DNA of 64,000 nucleotides from contig NZ_CP102770.1 of NCBI RefSeq assembly GCF_038561935.1, forward strand, positions 7,626,001 to 7,690,000. Reading direction: 5' to 3'. This DNA comes from Myxococcus stipitatus. GTDB taxonomy: Bacteria > Myxococcota > Myxococcia > Myxococcales > Myxococcaceae. The number at the start of each line of letters is the position of its first letter. Position 1 is the stretch's first letter. The notes beneath the pieces are model-generated. The model was not told the origin of the DNA. It did no database searches and worked only from the letters and a program-made list of their open reading frames with translations. The position numbers and the translations under genes were made by a program. Below are positions 35,368-43,018 of the stretch, one piece after another.

Positions 35368-36195
35368 TCACTCCCTCGCGGTGGCGCCAGGAAACACCTG
35401 GGGCACGTGGCTTCTGCCCGCGCCGAGCGAGGCGGCGGGCGCCTCCTCGGGTCGACTGGCGCGCTCCAGGCCCAGGAAGGCGCGGGTGCGCTCATGCCTC
35501 GGTCGCTCCAGCACCTGCTCCGGTGGCCCTTCCTCCAGGACCCGGCCGCCGTGCAGCACCAGCATCCGCGTCGCCAGCTCCCGCGCGAAGCGCATCTCGT
35601 GGGTCACCGTCACCAGCGTGAGCCCGTCGTCGCGCAGCCGCGACAGCAGCGCCACGAGCTCCCCCACGCGCTCCGGGTCCAACGCGCTGGTGGGCTCGTC
35701 CAGCAGCAGGACCTCCGGCTCCATCGCCAGCGCCCGGGCAATGGCCACCCGCTGCTGCTCACCGCCGGACAGCTCCGACGGGTAGGCCCCCGCGCGGTGC
35801 TCCAGGCCCACCTTCTCGAGCAGCACGCGCCCCAGCTCCGTGGCCGCCTTCACGTCCAGGCCGCGCACGAAGCGCGGGGCCTCGATGACGTTGCCCAGCG
35901 CCGTGCGGTGCGCGAACAGGTGCCACTGCTGGAAGACGAAGCCCACGCGGCGTCGGATGCTCGACACCAGGGCGCCGCTCCTGCTCGCCGCGCCGGGCTC
36001 CAGCACGGCGTCCCCCACCCGGATGTGCCCGGCGTCGAACGGCTCCAACCCGTTCAGACACCGCAGGAGCGTGCTCTTGCCACATCCCGACGGGCCGACG
36101 AGCGCCACCACCTCTCCTGGGGCGAACGATGCGCAAAAGCCGTCCAACACCCAGCGCCCCTCGTAGCGCTTGCACAGGTCCTTCACTTCAATCAT
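35368..36195 (-). CDS. polar amino-acid ABC transporter ATPase
   Basis: This 275-aa ATPase is of the GlnQ/HisP type. Walker A is ALVGPSGCGKSTLLRCLNGL near residue 31, the Q-loop is VGFVFQQWHLFAH, the signature is ELSGGEQQRVAIARALA, and Walker B is LLLDEPTSALDPE. The H-loop is TVTHEMRFA. It lacks membrane segments and should sit on the cytosolic face of the fused permease. The start at 36195 overlaps the stop of that permease gene by ATGA, so the two are coupled. The C-terminal 30 residues after RAFLGLERA are an Ala/Pro-rich extension not typical of the family. Confidence 0.92.
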   Translation of the reverse strand: MIEVKDLCKRYEGRWVLDGFCASFAPGEVVALVGPSGCGKSTLLRCLNGLEPFDAGHIRVGDAVLEPGAASRSGALVSSIRRRVGFVFQQWHLFAHRTALGNVIEAPRFVRGLDVKAATELGRVLLEKVGLEHRAGAYPSELSGGEQQRVAIARALAMEPEVLLLDEPTSALDPERVGELVALLSRLRDDGLTLVTVTHEMRFARELATRMLVLHGGRVLEEGPPEQVLERPRHERTRAFLGLERASRPEEAPAASLGAGRSHVPQVFPGATARE

Positions 36196-37673
36196 CCGCG
36201 CGCCAACCTCGCTTCCAACCGCCTTGCCAGGACGGACAAAGGGTAGCTCATCGCCAGATACAACGCCGCGCACAGCGCCCCAGGCAGCAACCAACTGCGA
36301 ACATCCACCGCGGTGATGGTCATCCGCTTGGTGAGTTCGACAACGGAGATGACGGACACCAGCGAACTGTCCTTGAGCAAGGCGATGAAATCATTCGTCA
36401 CACCGGGCAGCGCCACGCGGAAGGCCTGGGGAAAAATCACCCGCCGCACCGCCATGCGCGTGGACATTCCCAGCGCGAGCGCGGCCTCGAACTGTCCTCG
36501 AGGCACCGCCAGCACACCCGCGCGATACACCTCCGCCTCATAGGCCGCGTAGTTCAGCCCCAGCCCCAGCACGGCCGCGCTGAGCGCGTCCAGCCGCAGC
36601 ACACCCGCCAGGCCGTAATAGAGGACGTAGAGCTGGAGCAGCACCGGCGTGCCTCGGAACAGCTCCACGTAGAGCGACGCCAGCCGCCCGAGCCACCGCG
36701 GGCCATACAGCCGGACCAGCGCCAACCCCGCCCCCAAGGGCACCGCGAGCGTCATGGCCCCCACGGACACCACCAGCGTCACCAGCGCGGCCTGGAGGAA
36801 CAACACGCCCTGGGCCCACCCCAGCCGGGGCGCCTGGGTCTGCGCCAGCACCTGGCGCGTCTGCGCGTCGCTCCACTCCACCATCCGCTGCTGCGAGGCA
36901 TTGTCGATGCTCCACCGCTGGAAGATGGCGCGCAGCTCCCCCGAGCGCGCGACATGGCCGATGGCCACGTCCAGCGCGGCGCGCAGGTCCTCGTCCCCGG
37001 GGCGCACGGCGATGGCGTAGTAGCCCTCGCCCACGTCGCCCACCACCCGCAGCCGGGCCCGCGGCTGGCCATAGCGCTGGGCGATGAGGTCATCCATCAA
37101 CACCGCGTCCACCCGCCCCTGCTCCAGGTCGATGTAGGGCTCCTCCACCCCTTCATAGGGCACGGCCTGGACACCCTCGCGCTGGAGCAGCTCCCACGCC
37201 TGGGAGTTGGCCAGCGTGCCCACCCTCCGGCCCTTCAGCGACGCAAGCCCCGTCACCGAGCGGTCGTCCCCGCGCGCCATCAGCCGCAGCTGGAAGATGT
37301 AGTAGGGCCGGGTGAAGAGGATGCGTCCGCTGCGCGCGGGCGTGACTTCGATGCCGTTGAGCGCCACGTCGAACGAGCCGCGCTCCAGCGACGGGATGAG
37401 GCTGGACCAGTCGTTCTGGACGAAGCGCGCGCGCACGCCCAGCTCCCGCGCCAGCGCGTCCGCCAGCTCCACCTCGAAGCCGCGCATGCGCCCGGGGACC
37501 TCCGGGTCCTCCATCGCATAGGGCTCACCGCCCTGGGCATCCGCGCCCCAGCGCAGCTCCCCGGACCTCCGCACCCGCTCCAGCCCGGACTCCTCTCGCT
37601 GGACGCACGACGTCATCCCCACGGCCAGCACAAGCAAGACACCGGCACGCCACCACGCCGCGCTCACATCCAT
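36192..37673 (-). CDS. fused amino-acid ABC transporter substrate-binding protein and permease
   Basis: The 493-aa protein begins with a signal sequence (LLVLAVGMTSC, lipobox-like). An SBP_bac_3 domain follows (about 35-265) with FEVELADALARELGVRARFV and ALNGIEVTPARSGRILFT. After a short link, an amino-acid permease domain runs from about residue 285 to the end. It has five or so helices and the EAA loop EAALALGMSTRMAVRRVIFP, which contacts the ATPase. Fusion of the two parts is known in some GlnP-type systems. If the N-terminus is lipidated or stays uncleaved it forms a tethered receptor. The ATG at 37673 is preferred over a GTG at 37688 because GGGAG is better placed. The ATPase gene overlaps the 3' end. 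Confidence 0.9.
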   Translation of the reverse strand: MDVSAAWWRAGVLLVLAVGMTSCVQREESGLERVRRSGELRWGADAQGGEPYAMEDPEVPGRMRGFEVELADALARELGVRARFVQNDWSSLIPSLERGSFDVALNGIEVTPARSGRILFTRPYYIFQLRLMARGDDRSVTGLASLKGRRVGTLANSQAWELLQREGVQAVPYEGVEEPYIDLEQGRVDAVLMDDLIAQRYGQPRARLRVVGDVGEGYYAIAVRPGDEDLRAALDVAIGHVARSGELRAIFQRWSIDNASQQRMVEWSDAQTRQVLAQTQAPRLGWAQGVLFLQAALVTLVVSVGAMTLAVPLGAGLALVRLYGPRWLGRLASLYVELFRGTPVLLQLYVLYYGLAGVLRLDALSAAVLGLGLNYAAYEAEVYRAGVLAVPRGQFEAALALGMSTRMAVRRVIFPQAFRVALPGVTNDFIALLKDSSLVSVISVVELTKRMTITAVDVRSWLLPGALCAALYLAMSYPLSVLARRLEARLARG

Positions 37674-37725
37674 TCCGGAGACTCCCACCCTGTCGCAGGT
37701 GCAGGGATGACCCAGTATTCAGGTC

Positions 37726-37755
37726 CTGACACTTTTCCCTGGAACCCCGTATTAG
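37726..37755 (+). promoter_or_regulatory. candidate housekeeping-type promoter of the regulator-kinase-P450 operon
   Basis: CTGACA (37726-37731) and TATTAG (37750-37755), separated by 18 bp, resemble -35 and -10 elements. They would place transcription start near 37762, about 20 bp before the response regulator ATG. The match is 5 of 6 and 4 of 6 to consensus. Confidence 0.45.
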
Positions 37756-37783
37756 AGTGCCCTGCCACAGGAGCCAAGGCGTC

Positions 37784-38479
37784 ATGGAAGCATACAAGGT
37801 GCTGGTGGTGGACGACGAGCCGCAGGTGGCACATGCCCTCCGGCGGCTGTTACGGCGTGAGGGATTCGACGTCCAGCTCGCCTTCAACGGGGAAGAGGCG
37901 CTGGAGCGCCTCAAGGGTTTCAGTCCAGACATTGTCCTGACGGACTTCCGGATGCCGGGAATGACAGGCAGTGAGCTGCTCCAACGCGTCAAGCGGCTGC
38001 ACCCCCTGGCGCTGCGGCTCATCATCTCTGGCTATGCCGACTTCAAGTCGGTGGTGGCCTCGGTGAACGAAGGCGAAATCTGCCGCTTCATCAGCAAGCC
38101 CTGGGATGACGCGGAGCTGGTGACATACCTGTCGGGCCTCTTGCGCCACCGGGAGACGCTCGCCCAGCTCTACGCCCCGTTCCGCGCCGCGGGCCAGGGC
38201 GTCAGCGCGGAGGTGAGCCCCACCGACGCGGCGCTCGTCCTGAAGGTCCAGGTGGCGGACCCGGCCTTCCCGGCGGAGCAGGCCGTCTCCATCATCGAGC
38301 GCTTCGCGGGGCTGCTGGCCGACGACAGCCTGAAGGTGGTCGGCGGCCTGCTGGAGCGGTTCGGCGGAAGGCTGTCCTTCGTCGCGGAAGTGGGAGGCCC
38401 CCAGCGACTGAGGCTGGAGCTGCCCGTGCGGGCGGATGCCCCCGCGGCCAACCTCCGCCAGGGACTGGGCGAAGCATGA
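37784..38479 (+). CDS. response regulator with unusual C-terminal domain
   Basis: The 231-aa protein has an N-terminal receiver domain: VLVVDDEPQ with D10/D11, phospho-acceptor D54 in IVLTDFRMPGMTG, the Thr/Ser site LIISGYADF, and Lys in RFISKPWDD. There is no DNA-binding domain. The C-terminal 85 residues end in VGGLLERFGGRLSFVAEVGG and RLRLELPV, which resemble the last strands of a histidine kinase ATPase domain without its nucleotide-binding motifs. AGGAG lies upstream of the ATG at 37784. The gene overlaps the histidine kinase start by ATGA, so the kinase is its likely partner. Confidence 0.88.
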   Translation: MEAYKVLVVDDEPQVAHALRRLLRREGFDVQLAFNGEEALERLKGFSPDIVLTDFRMPGMTGSELLQRVKRLHPLALRLIISGYADFKSVVASVNEGEICRFISKPWDDAELVTYLSGLLRHRETLAQLYAPFRAAGQGVSAEVSPTDAALVLKVQVADPAFPAEQAVSIIERFAGLLADDSLKVVGGLLERFGGRLSFVAEVGGPQRLRLELPVRADAPAANLRQGLGEA

Positions 38480-39834
38480 CAGGACCTGTGTCCGCGGCGC
38501 CCCAAGACAAGGAGGTCGACGCAGACTGGGTGAACAGCCGGCTCAAGCGCTTCACCCTCCTGGCGTGCCTCCTCATCCATGCCCTGCTCGTCTCCAGCCT
38601 CTGGGGACGGTGGCACACCATCTTCGTGGTGACGTCGGGCTTCCTCGGGGTGACGGCGGCCAACCAGGTCCTCGCGAGCCGGTTCTTCTCGCGGCACACC
38701 CATGCCGCGGAGCGGGTGCGCTTCACCGTCAACATGCTGGCGAATGTCTTCTATGGCATGGCGAGCGACTGGGCGCTGCCCATGTGGCTGTACCTCCCGC
38801 TCAACGCGCTCTGGGTGGACCGCTTCGCGGACGTGGGCGCGCGAAGGCGCCTGTTCGTGATGCTGGCGCTGGTGGCGGGCGTGGCCCTGGCGGACGGGTG
38901 CCCTCCCGGAGTGCCCGCCTGCTTCGTCTTGCTGTCGCTGCTCACGCACCTCATCTCCGACGGGCGCGTGTTCCTCACCCACCACGCCATGCGGGAGCTG
39001 GCCCGGCAGCACGAGGAGCTGGCCGAGGCCCACGCCCAGTTGGAGCTCGCCCACCAGCGCGCCCGCGAGCAGGAGCGGCTGACGAGCCTGGGCATGCTGG
39101 CGGCGGGGGTGGCGCATGAAATCAACAACCCCATGAGCTACGTGAAGAGCAACGTGAATGCGTTGCTCATGGACCTGCGGGCCTGCAAGCAATTGCCGCC
39201 GGAGCTCCAGGAGTATGTCGACGACGTGCTGCCCGCCACCGCGGACGGCATCCGGCGCGTGGTGGCCATCGTCGCGGACCTGCGGCGCTTCGCGCGCGGG
39301 GACCCGGGGGCGCTGGAGGAGTACGACCTCAACGAGGAGGTCGCCGTCGCGCTGCGCATCACCCGTACCCAGGTACAGCAGCGCTGCGAGGTGCAGGTGG
39401 TATTGGGTGACTTGCCGCGCCTCCTGGGTCGCCCCGGACAGCTGGCGCAGGTGGTGGTGAATCTCTTGATGAACGCGGTGCAGGCCATGCCCGAGCGGGG
39501 GCGAATCCACCTGTCCACGCGAATGGAGGCCGACGAGGCCGTTCTGTGTGTTCACGACTCGGGCATCGGCATGACGCCGGAGGTGCGGGCCAAGCTCTTC
39601 CAGCCCTTCTTCACCACCAAGCCCGCAGGTGAAGGCACGGGAATGGGACTGGCCGTCGTGCATGGCATCGTCACCTCTCATCAAGGCCGCATCGACGTGG
39701 AGAGTTGGCCACAGAGCGGCACGCGCATCACCATCAGGCTCCCCCGGATTCCCCCGCTGGACCTGCACCTCTCCGGGCTCACCGGAGGTCCGTTGACTCC
39801 ACCCACGACCAAGCCCCGTCCCGACGCGGCATGA
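38476..39834 (+). CDS. membrane sensor histidine kinase
   Basis: This 452-aa protein has an N-terminal membrane domain of about five helices (residues 25-165, for example TLLACLLIHALLVSSLW and LFVMLALVAGVALA). A coiled coil follows (ELARQHEELAEAHAQLELAH). HisKA has His214 in GVAHEINNPMSY, a type common in myxobacteria. The ATPase domain has NLLMNAVQAM, VHDSGIGM and GTGMGLAVVHGI. No separate sensor domain is seen, so the membrane part probably senses. It overlaps the response regulator by 4 bp at its start and the cytochrome P450 by 4 bp at its end. Confidence 0.9.
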   Translation: MTGPVSAAPQDKEVDADWVNSRLKRFTLLACLLIHALLVSSLWGRWHTIFVVTSGFLGVTAANQVLASRFFSRHTHAAERVRFTVNMLANVFYGMASDWALPMWLYLPLNALWVDRFADVGARRRLFVMLALVAGVALADGCPPGVPACFVLLSLLTHLISDGRVFLTHHAMRELARQHEELAEAHAQLELAHQRAREQERLTSLGMLAAGVAHEINNPMSYVKSNVNALLMDLRACKQLPPELQEYVDDVLPATADGIRRVVAIVADLRRFARGDPGALEEYDLNEEVAVALRITRTQVQQRCEVQVVLGDLPRLLGRPGQLAQVVVNLLMNAVQAMPERGRIHLSTRMEADEAVLCVHDSGIGMTPEVRAKLFQPFFTTKPAGEGTGMGLAVVHGIVTSHQGRIDVESWPQSGTRITIRLPRIPPLDLHLSGLTGGPLTPPTTKPRPDAA

Positions 39835-41078
39835 GGCCCCCTATGTCCAAGTCTGCCCCGCCCACGTTCATCAGCCGCTTCGAGCCGCACAACGTCGAGA
39901 ATCCGTATCCGCTCTACGCCCGGCTGCGCGAGGAGGCGCCGGTGCACTTCAGCCCGGAGATGCACCTGTGGGTCGTCTCCCGGCATGACGACGTGAAGGC
40001 GGTGGTGCTCAACCCGCAGGACTTCCTCTCCGCCAACTCCTTCCGCAACCCGGTGCCCCCGGCGCCGGAGGTGGTGGCCGTCCTCGAGCAGGGATATCCG
40101 CAGGTGCCCGCGCTGGTGGACGACGACCCGCCCAACCACACGCGCATGCGCGTCATCGTCACCAAGGCCCTGGCGCCCCACCGGCTCAGCGCCATGGAGG
40201 CGCGGGTGCGCTCCATCACCACGGAGCTCCTGGACGCGTTCGCCGCGGACGGCCACGCGGACCTGGTGGACAAGCTTGGCTATCCGCTCCCCGCGCGCGT
40301 CATCGGCGCCATCATGGGCCTGCCCGACTCCGACCTGGAGCGGATGAAGCGGTGGACGGAGGACCTGGCGCTGCTGTCCGCCGGCAACGTCCCCGTCGCC
40401 CGGCAGGTGGAGTGCGCGCACGGACTGGTGTCCATCCAGAAGTACCTGGCGGGCTACATCGCCGAGCGCCGGAAGACCCCGGGCGACGACCTCATCAGCG
40501 CGCTCATCGAGGCGCGCTACGAGGACTCGCCGCCGTTGAGCGACGTGGAGCTCATCAGCCTGCTGTCCCTGCTGCACTTCGCCGGACACGAGACGACGAC
40601 GAACCTGCTGGGCAACCTGCTCGTCTGGGTGCTCCAGGAGCCGGAGCGGCTCAAGGAGCTGCGCGAGGACCCCAGCCGCATCCCCCGCGCCATCGAGGAG
40701 ACGCTGCGCCTGGACTCCCCCATCCAGGGGATGATGCGCACCACCGCCCGCGCGGTGACGCTGAATGGCGTGGAGATTCCGGCGAACGCGCGCGTGCTCG
40801 TCCTCTTCGCCTCCGCCAACCGCGACCAGACCGTCTTCCACGCGCCGGACCACGGCGACCCGCGCCGTCCGGACGTGGGCAAGCACCTGGGCTTCGGCAT
40901 GGGCATCCACTACTGCATCGGCGCGCCCCTGGCCCGGCTGGAGGTGAAGCTGGCCATGGAGATGCTCCTCAAGCGGCTGCCCAACCTGCGGCTCGCGCCG
41001 GGCAACGCCTTCTCCTACGTGCCCAACTTCCTGCACCGGGGCCCGCATCGGCTGCTCGTGGAGTGGGACCCGGCCTGA
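39831..41078 (+). CDS. cytochrome P450
   Basis: The 415-aa soluble P450 has the I-helix LLHFAGHETTTNLL, the K-helix ExxR in AIEETLRLDSP, and the haem-binding loop FGMGIHYCIGAPLARLE with Cys362 as axial ligand. Bacterial enzymes of this class hydroxylate secondary metabolites, fatty acids or steroids with ferredoxin partners; neither the substrate nor a redox partner gene is visible here. ATG at 39831 overlaps the kinase stop, so the P450 is translated from the same message as a two-component system. A second in-frame ATG at 39843 is possible. Placement directly behind a kinase suggests that its product or level is tied to that signal. Confidence 0.92.
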   Translation: MRPPMSKSAPPTFISRFEPHNVENPYPLYARLREEAPVHFSPEMHLWVVSRHDDVKAVVLNPQDFLSANSFRNPVPPAPEVVAVLEQGYPQVPALVDDDPPNHTRMRVIVTKALAPHRLSAMEARVRSITTELLDAFAADGHADLVDKLGYPLPARVIGAIMGLPDSDLERMKRWTEDLALLSAGNVPVARQVECAHGLVSIQKYLAGYIAERRKTPGDDLISALIEARYEDSPPLSDVELISLLSLLHFAGHETTTNLLGNLLVWVLQEPERLKELREDPSRIPRAIEETLRLDSPIQGMMRTTARAVTLNGVEIPANARVLVLFASANRDQTVFHAPDHGDPRRPDVGKHLGFGMGIHYCIGAPLARLEVKLAMEMLLKRLPNLRLAPGNAFSYVPNFLHRGPHRLLVEWDPA

Positions 41079-41126
41079 CGACGTGAATCATGGAGGCGGT
41101 GGACAGGCGCGTGTTATCCCCGCCGC

Positions 41127-42323
41127 ATGTCCACCGAGCGCCTCTACTTCGACGACCCGTTCCTCCACCGCTTCACGGCCCGCGTCGTGGCCCACGGCAC
41201 CTGGAACGGCGCGGCCTCCGTCGTCCTGGACCGCACGGCCTTCTACCCGGAGGCCGGGGGACAGATGGCGGACCACGGCGTGCTGGGCGGGCTGCCCGTG
41301 CGCGACGTGCAGGTGGATGACGCGGGCACGGTGCACCACCTCCTGGACGTGGGCGAGCACGTCACCCTGCCCGCCCCCGGGCTCACGCTGGACGGCGTGG
41401 TGGAGGCGGAGCGCCGCCGCGTCCACATGTCCCTGCACACCGGGCAGCACATGCTGTCGCGCGCGCTCTTGGACCTCGCGGGCGCGGCCACGGTGTCCTC
41501 GCGGCTGGGCGCCGTGTGCACCATCGACACGGACCAGGACACCCTGGACGAGCAGCGCGTCGCCGAGGCCGAGGCCCACGTCAACGCCACCATCGACGCG
41601 GACCTCCCGATTCGAGCGTTCTTCCCCACGCCGGAGGAGCTCGCCGCGCTGCCCCTGCGCCGGGCCCCGAAGGTGACGGACCACATCCGCGTCATCCAGG
41701 TGGGCGACTTCGACGTGTCCCCCTGCGGCGGCACCCACTGCACGCGCACGGGCCAGGTGGGCCTGGTACGGGTGCTGGGCGTGGAGCGCTACAAGGGCAA
41801 GGGCCGCGTGCTCTTCTCCGCGGGCCCTCGGGCTCGCAAGGAGCTGTGGGAGGAAGCGGGCACCCTGCGCGCCCTCGGCCGAGGCTTCACCTGCGGCCCC
41901 CTGGAGGTGCCCACCGTGGTGGACAAGCTGCGCCGGGAGCTGGCCGAGGCCCGCGAGGCCCTGGGCGCCGCCCGCGCGAAGCTGGCCGAGCACACCGCCT
42001 CGGAGCTCGCCGCCGCGCTGGACGCCTCCCCTGACAAGCACGTCGTCGCCGTCCTGGACGGCGCGGGCCCCGAGGAGCTGCGCGCGGTGGCCGCCCGCCT
42101 CACCTCCCGGCCGGACGCGGTGGTGTTCCTCGCCGGCCGCACCCCGGAGGGGCTCGCCGTCCTCATCGCCCGGGGCGCCTCCTCCCCCTTCGGGTGCGGC
42201 GCCTTCCTCAAGCGCGCCGCGGCGGCCTCGGGCGGACGGGGCGGAGGGCGCCCCGAGCACGCCGAGGGCCGCCTCCCCACCTCCACCGACTGGCCCGCGC
42301 TGGTCGCATCCCTGCGCACCTGA
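41127..42323 (+). CDS. alanyl-tRNA editing protein of the AlaX-L type
   Basis: This 398-aa protein is a free-standing relative of the AlaRS editing domain, which hydrolyses mischarged Ser- or Gly-tRNA(Ala). The N-terminal part has the TAFYPEAGGQMADHG segment (about residue 38). The zinc ligands are H104-T-G-Q-H108 and C200-G-G-T-H204. A C-terminal DHHA1-like region follows a coiled coil (VDKLRRELAEAREALGAARA). It ends in a glycine-rich GGRGGGRPEHAEGR motif, as in AlaRS. The length fits the large AlaX class. It is transcribed just after the P450 gene, with 48 bp between, and could be read from the same transcript. Confidence 0.92.
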   Translation: MSTERLYFDDPFLHRFTARVVAHGTWNGAASVVLDRTAFYPEAGGQMADHGVLGGLPVRDVQVDDAGTVHHLLDVGEHVTLPAPGLTLDGVVEAERRRVHMSLHTGQHMLSRALLDLAGAATVSSRLGAVCTIDTDQDTLDEQRVAEAEAHVNATIDADLPIRAFFPTPEELAALPLRRAPKVTDHIRVIQVGDFDVSPCGGTHCTRTGQVGLVRVLGVERYKGKGRVLFSAGPRARKELWEEAGTLRALGRGFTCGPLEVPTVVDKLRRELAEAREALGAARAKLAEHTASELAAALDASPDKHVVAVLDGAGPEELRAVAARLTSRPDAVVFLAGRTPEGLAVLIARGASSPFGCGAFLKRAAAASGGRGGGRPEHAEGRLPTSTDWPALVASLRT

Positions 42324-42381
42324 ACCCCTCCCCGGGAGGCCAGCCCGCAACGCAGCGCGTCACGCTTCAGATCCACCGAAG

Positions 42382-42391
42382 GGATTAATCC
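42382..42391. promoter_or_regulatory. 10-bp AT-containing palindrome upstream of the sigma/CHAT locus
   Basis: GGATTAATCC is a perfect palindrome standing out in GC-rich DNA, 76-85 bp before the preferred sigma-factor start. It could be an operator. The 143-bp gap between the AlaX stop and the sigma gene should contain its promoter. Confidence 0.3.
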
Positions 42392-42466
42392 AGGGGCGTT
42401 TGCTGCCAGGGGGGCGCTCCACGCGTGGAACGACATGAGATGATGGGTGCAGGGGTTCGCGCCACG

Positions 42467-43018
42467 ATGGACGATGGGCAGCACCAACAGTTCGATGCAT
42501 TCGCCCGCTCGAGACGGCCGGGATTGCTACGCCTTGCCCGGCGTCTGTGTGTCGGGGGAGGCATCGAAGCCGAGGACCTGGTGCAGGAGACGCTGGAGCG
42601 CGCCTACCGGAACTTCGACCGGCTGGTGACGGAGAACCCCAGCGCGGTGAGCGTGTGGTTGAGCACCACACTGAGCAACCGTTTCCTGGACCACTGCCGC
42701 CGAAGACGCACGGAAGTCCTCGGGGCTCCGTCGCTGCGTGTCGTGCAGACGCCGGAGGTGTCTGGAGAGCCCACACCCATGGAGCAGTGGGAGCAGGTGA
42801 GCCGCGAAGACTTCCTGCGCGCCATCGAACAGCTGCGTCCTCCGCAGATTCGGGAGGCCTACCGGCTGCACGTGGCGGGGCTGAGGTACCGCGCCATCGC
42901 GGAACAGTTGGACGCCCCCGAGGGAACGGTGGGCCGGTGGCTCAGCGAGGCGCGCAAGGCGCTGCGGGAGTTGCTGACCGGAGGCGCCTCCCCGGGCGAG
43001 GGCAGGGCGAGACCATGA
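42467..43018 (+). CDS. ECF-type RNA polymerase sigma factor
   Basis: This sigma factor of about 183 aa has region 2 from FDAFARSRRPGLLRLARRLC to EDLVQETLERAYRNFDRL, where the core-binding and -10 recognition helices lie. Region 4 runs from FLRAIEQLRPPQIREAYRLH to YRAIAEQLDAPEGTVGRWLS. There is no region 1.1 or 3, as in ECF factors. The start is uncertain: in-frame GTG at 42425 and ATGs at 42440 and 42443 are alternatives to the ATG at 42467, which leaves only a few residues before region 2. The stop overlaps the next gene by ATGA. That gene encodes a zinc-binding anti-sigma domain, so the pair is very likely a sigma/anti-sigma unit. Confidence 0.9.
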   Translation: MDDGQHQQFDAFARSRRPGLLRLARRLCVGGGIEAEDLVQETLERAYRNFDRLVTENPSAVSVWLSTTLSNRFLDHCRRRRTEVLGAPSLRVVQTPEVSGEPTPMEQWEQVSREDFLRAIEQLRPPQIREAYRLHVAGLRYRAIAEQLDAPEGTVGRWLSEARKALRELLTGGASPGEGRARP

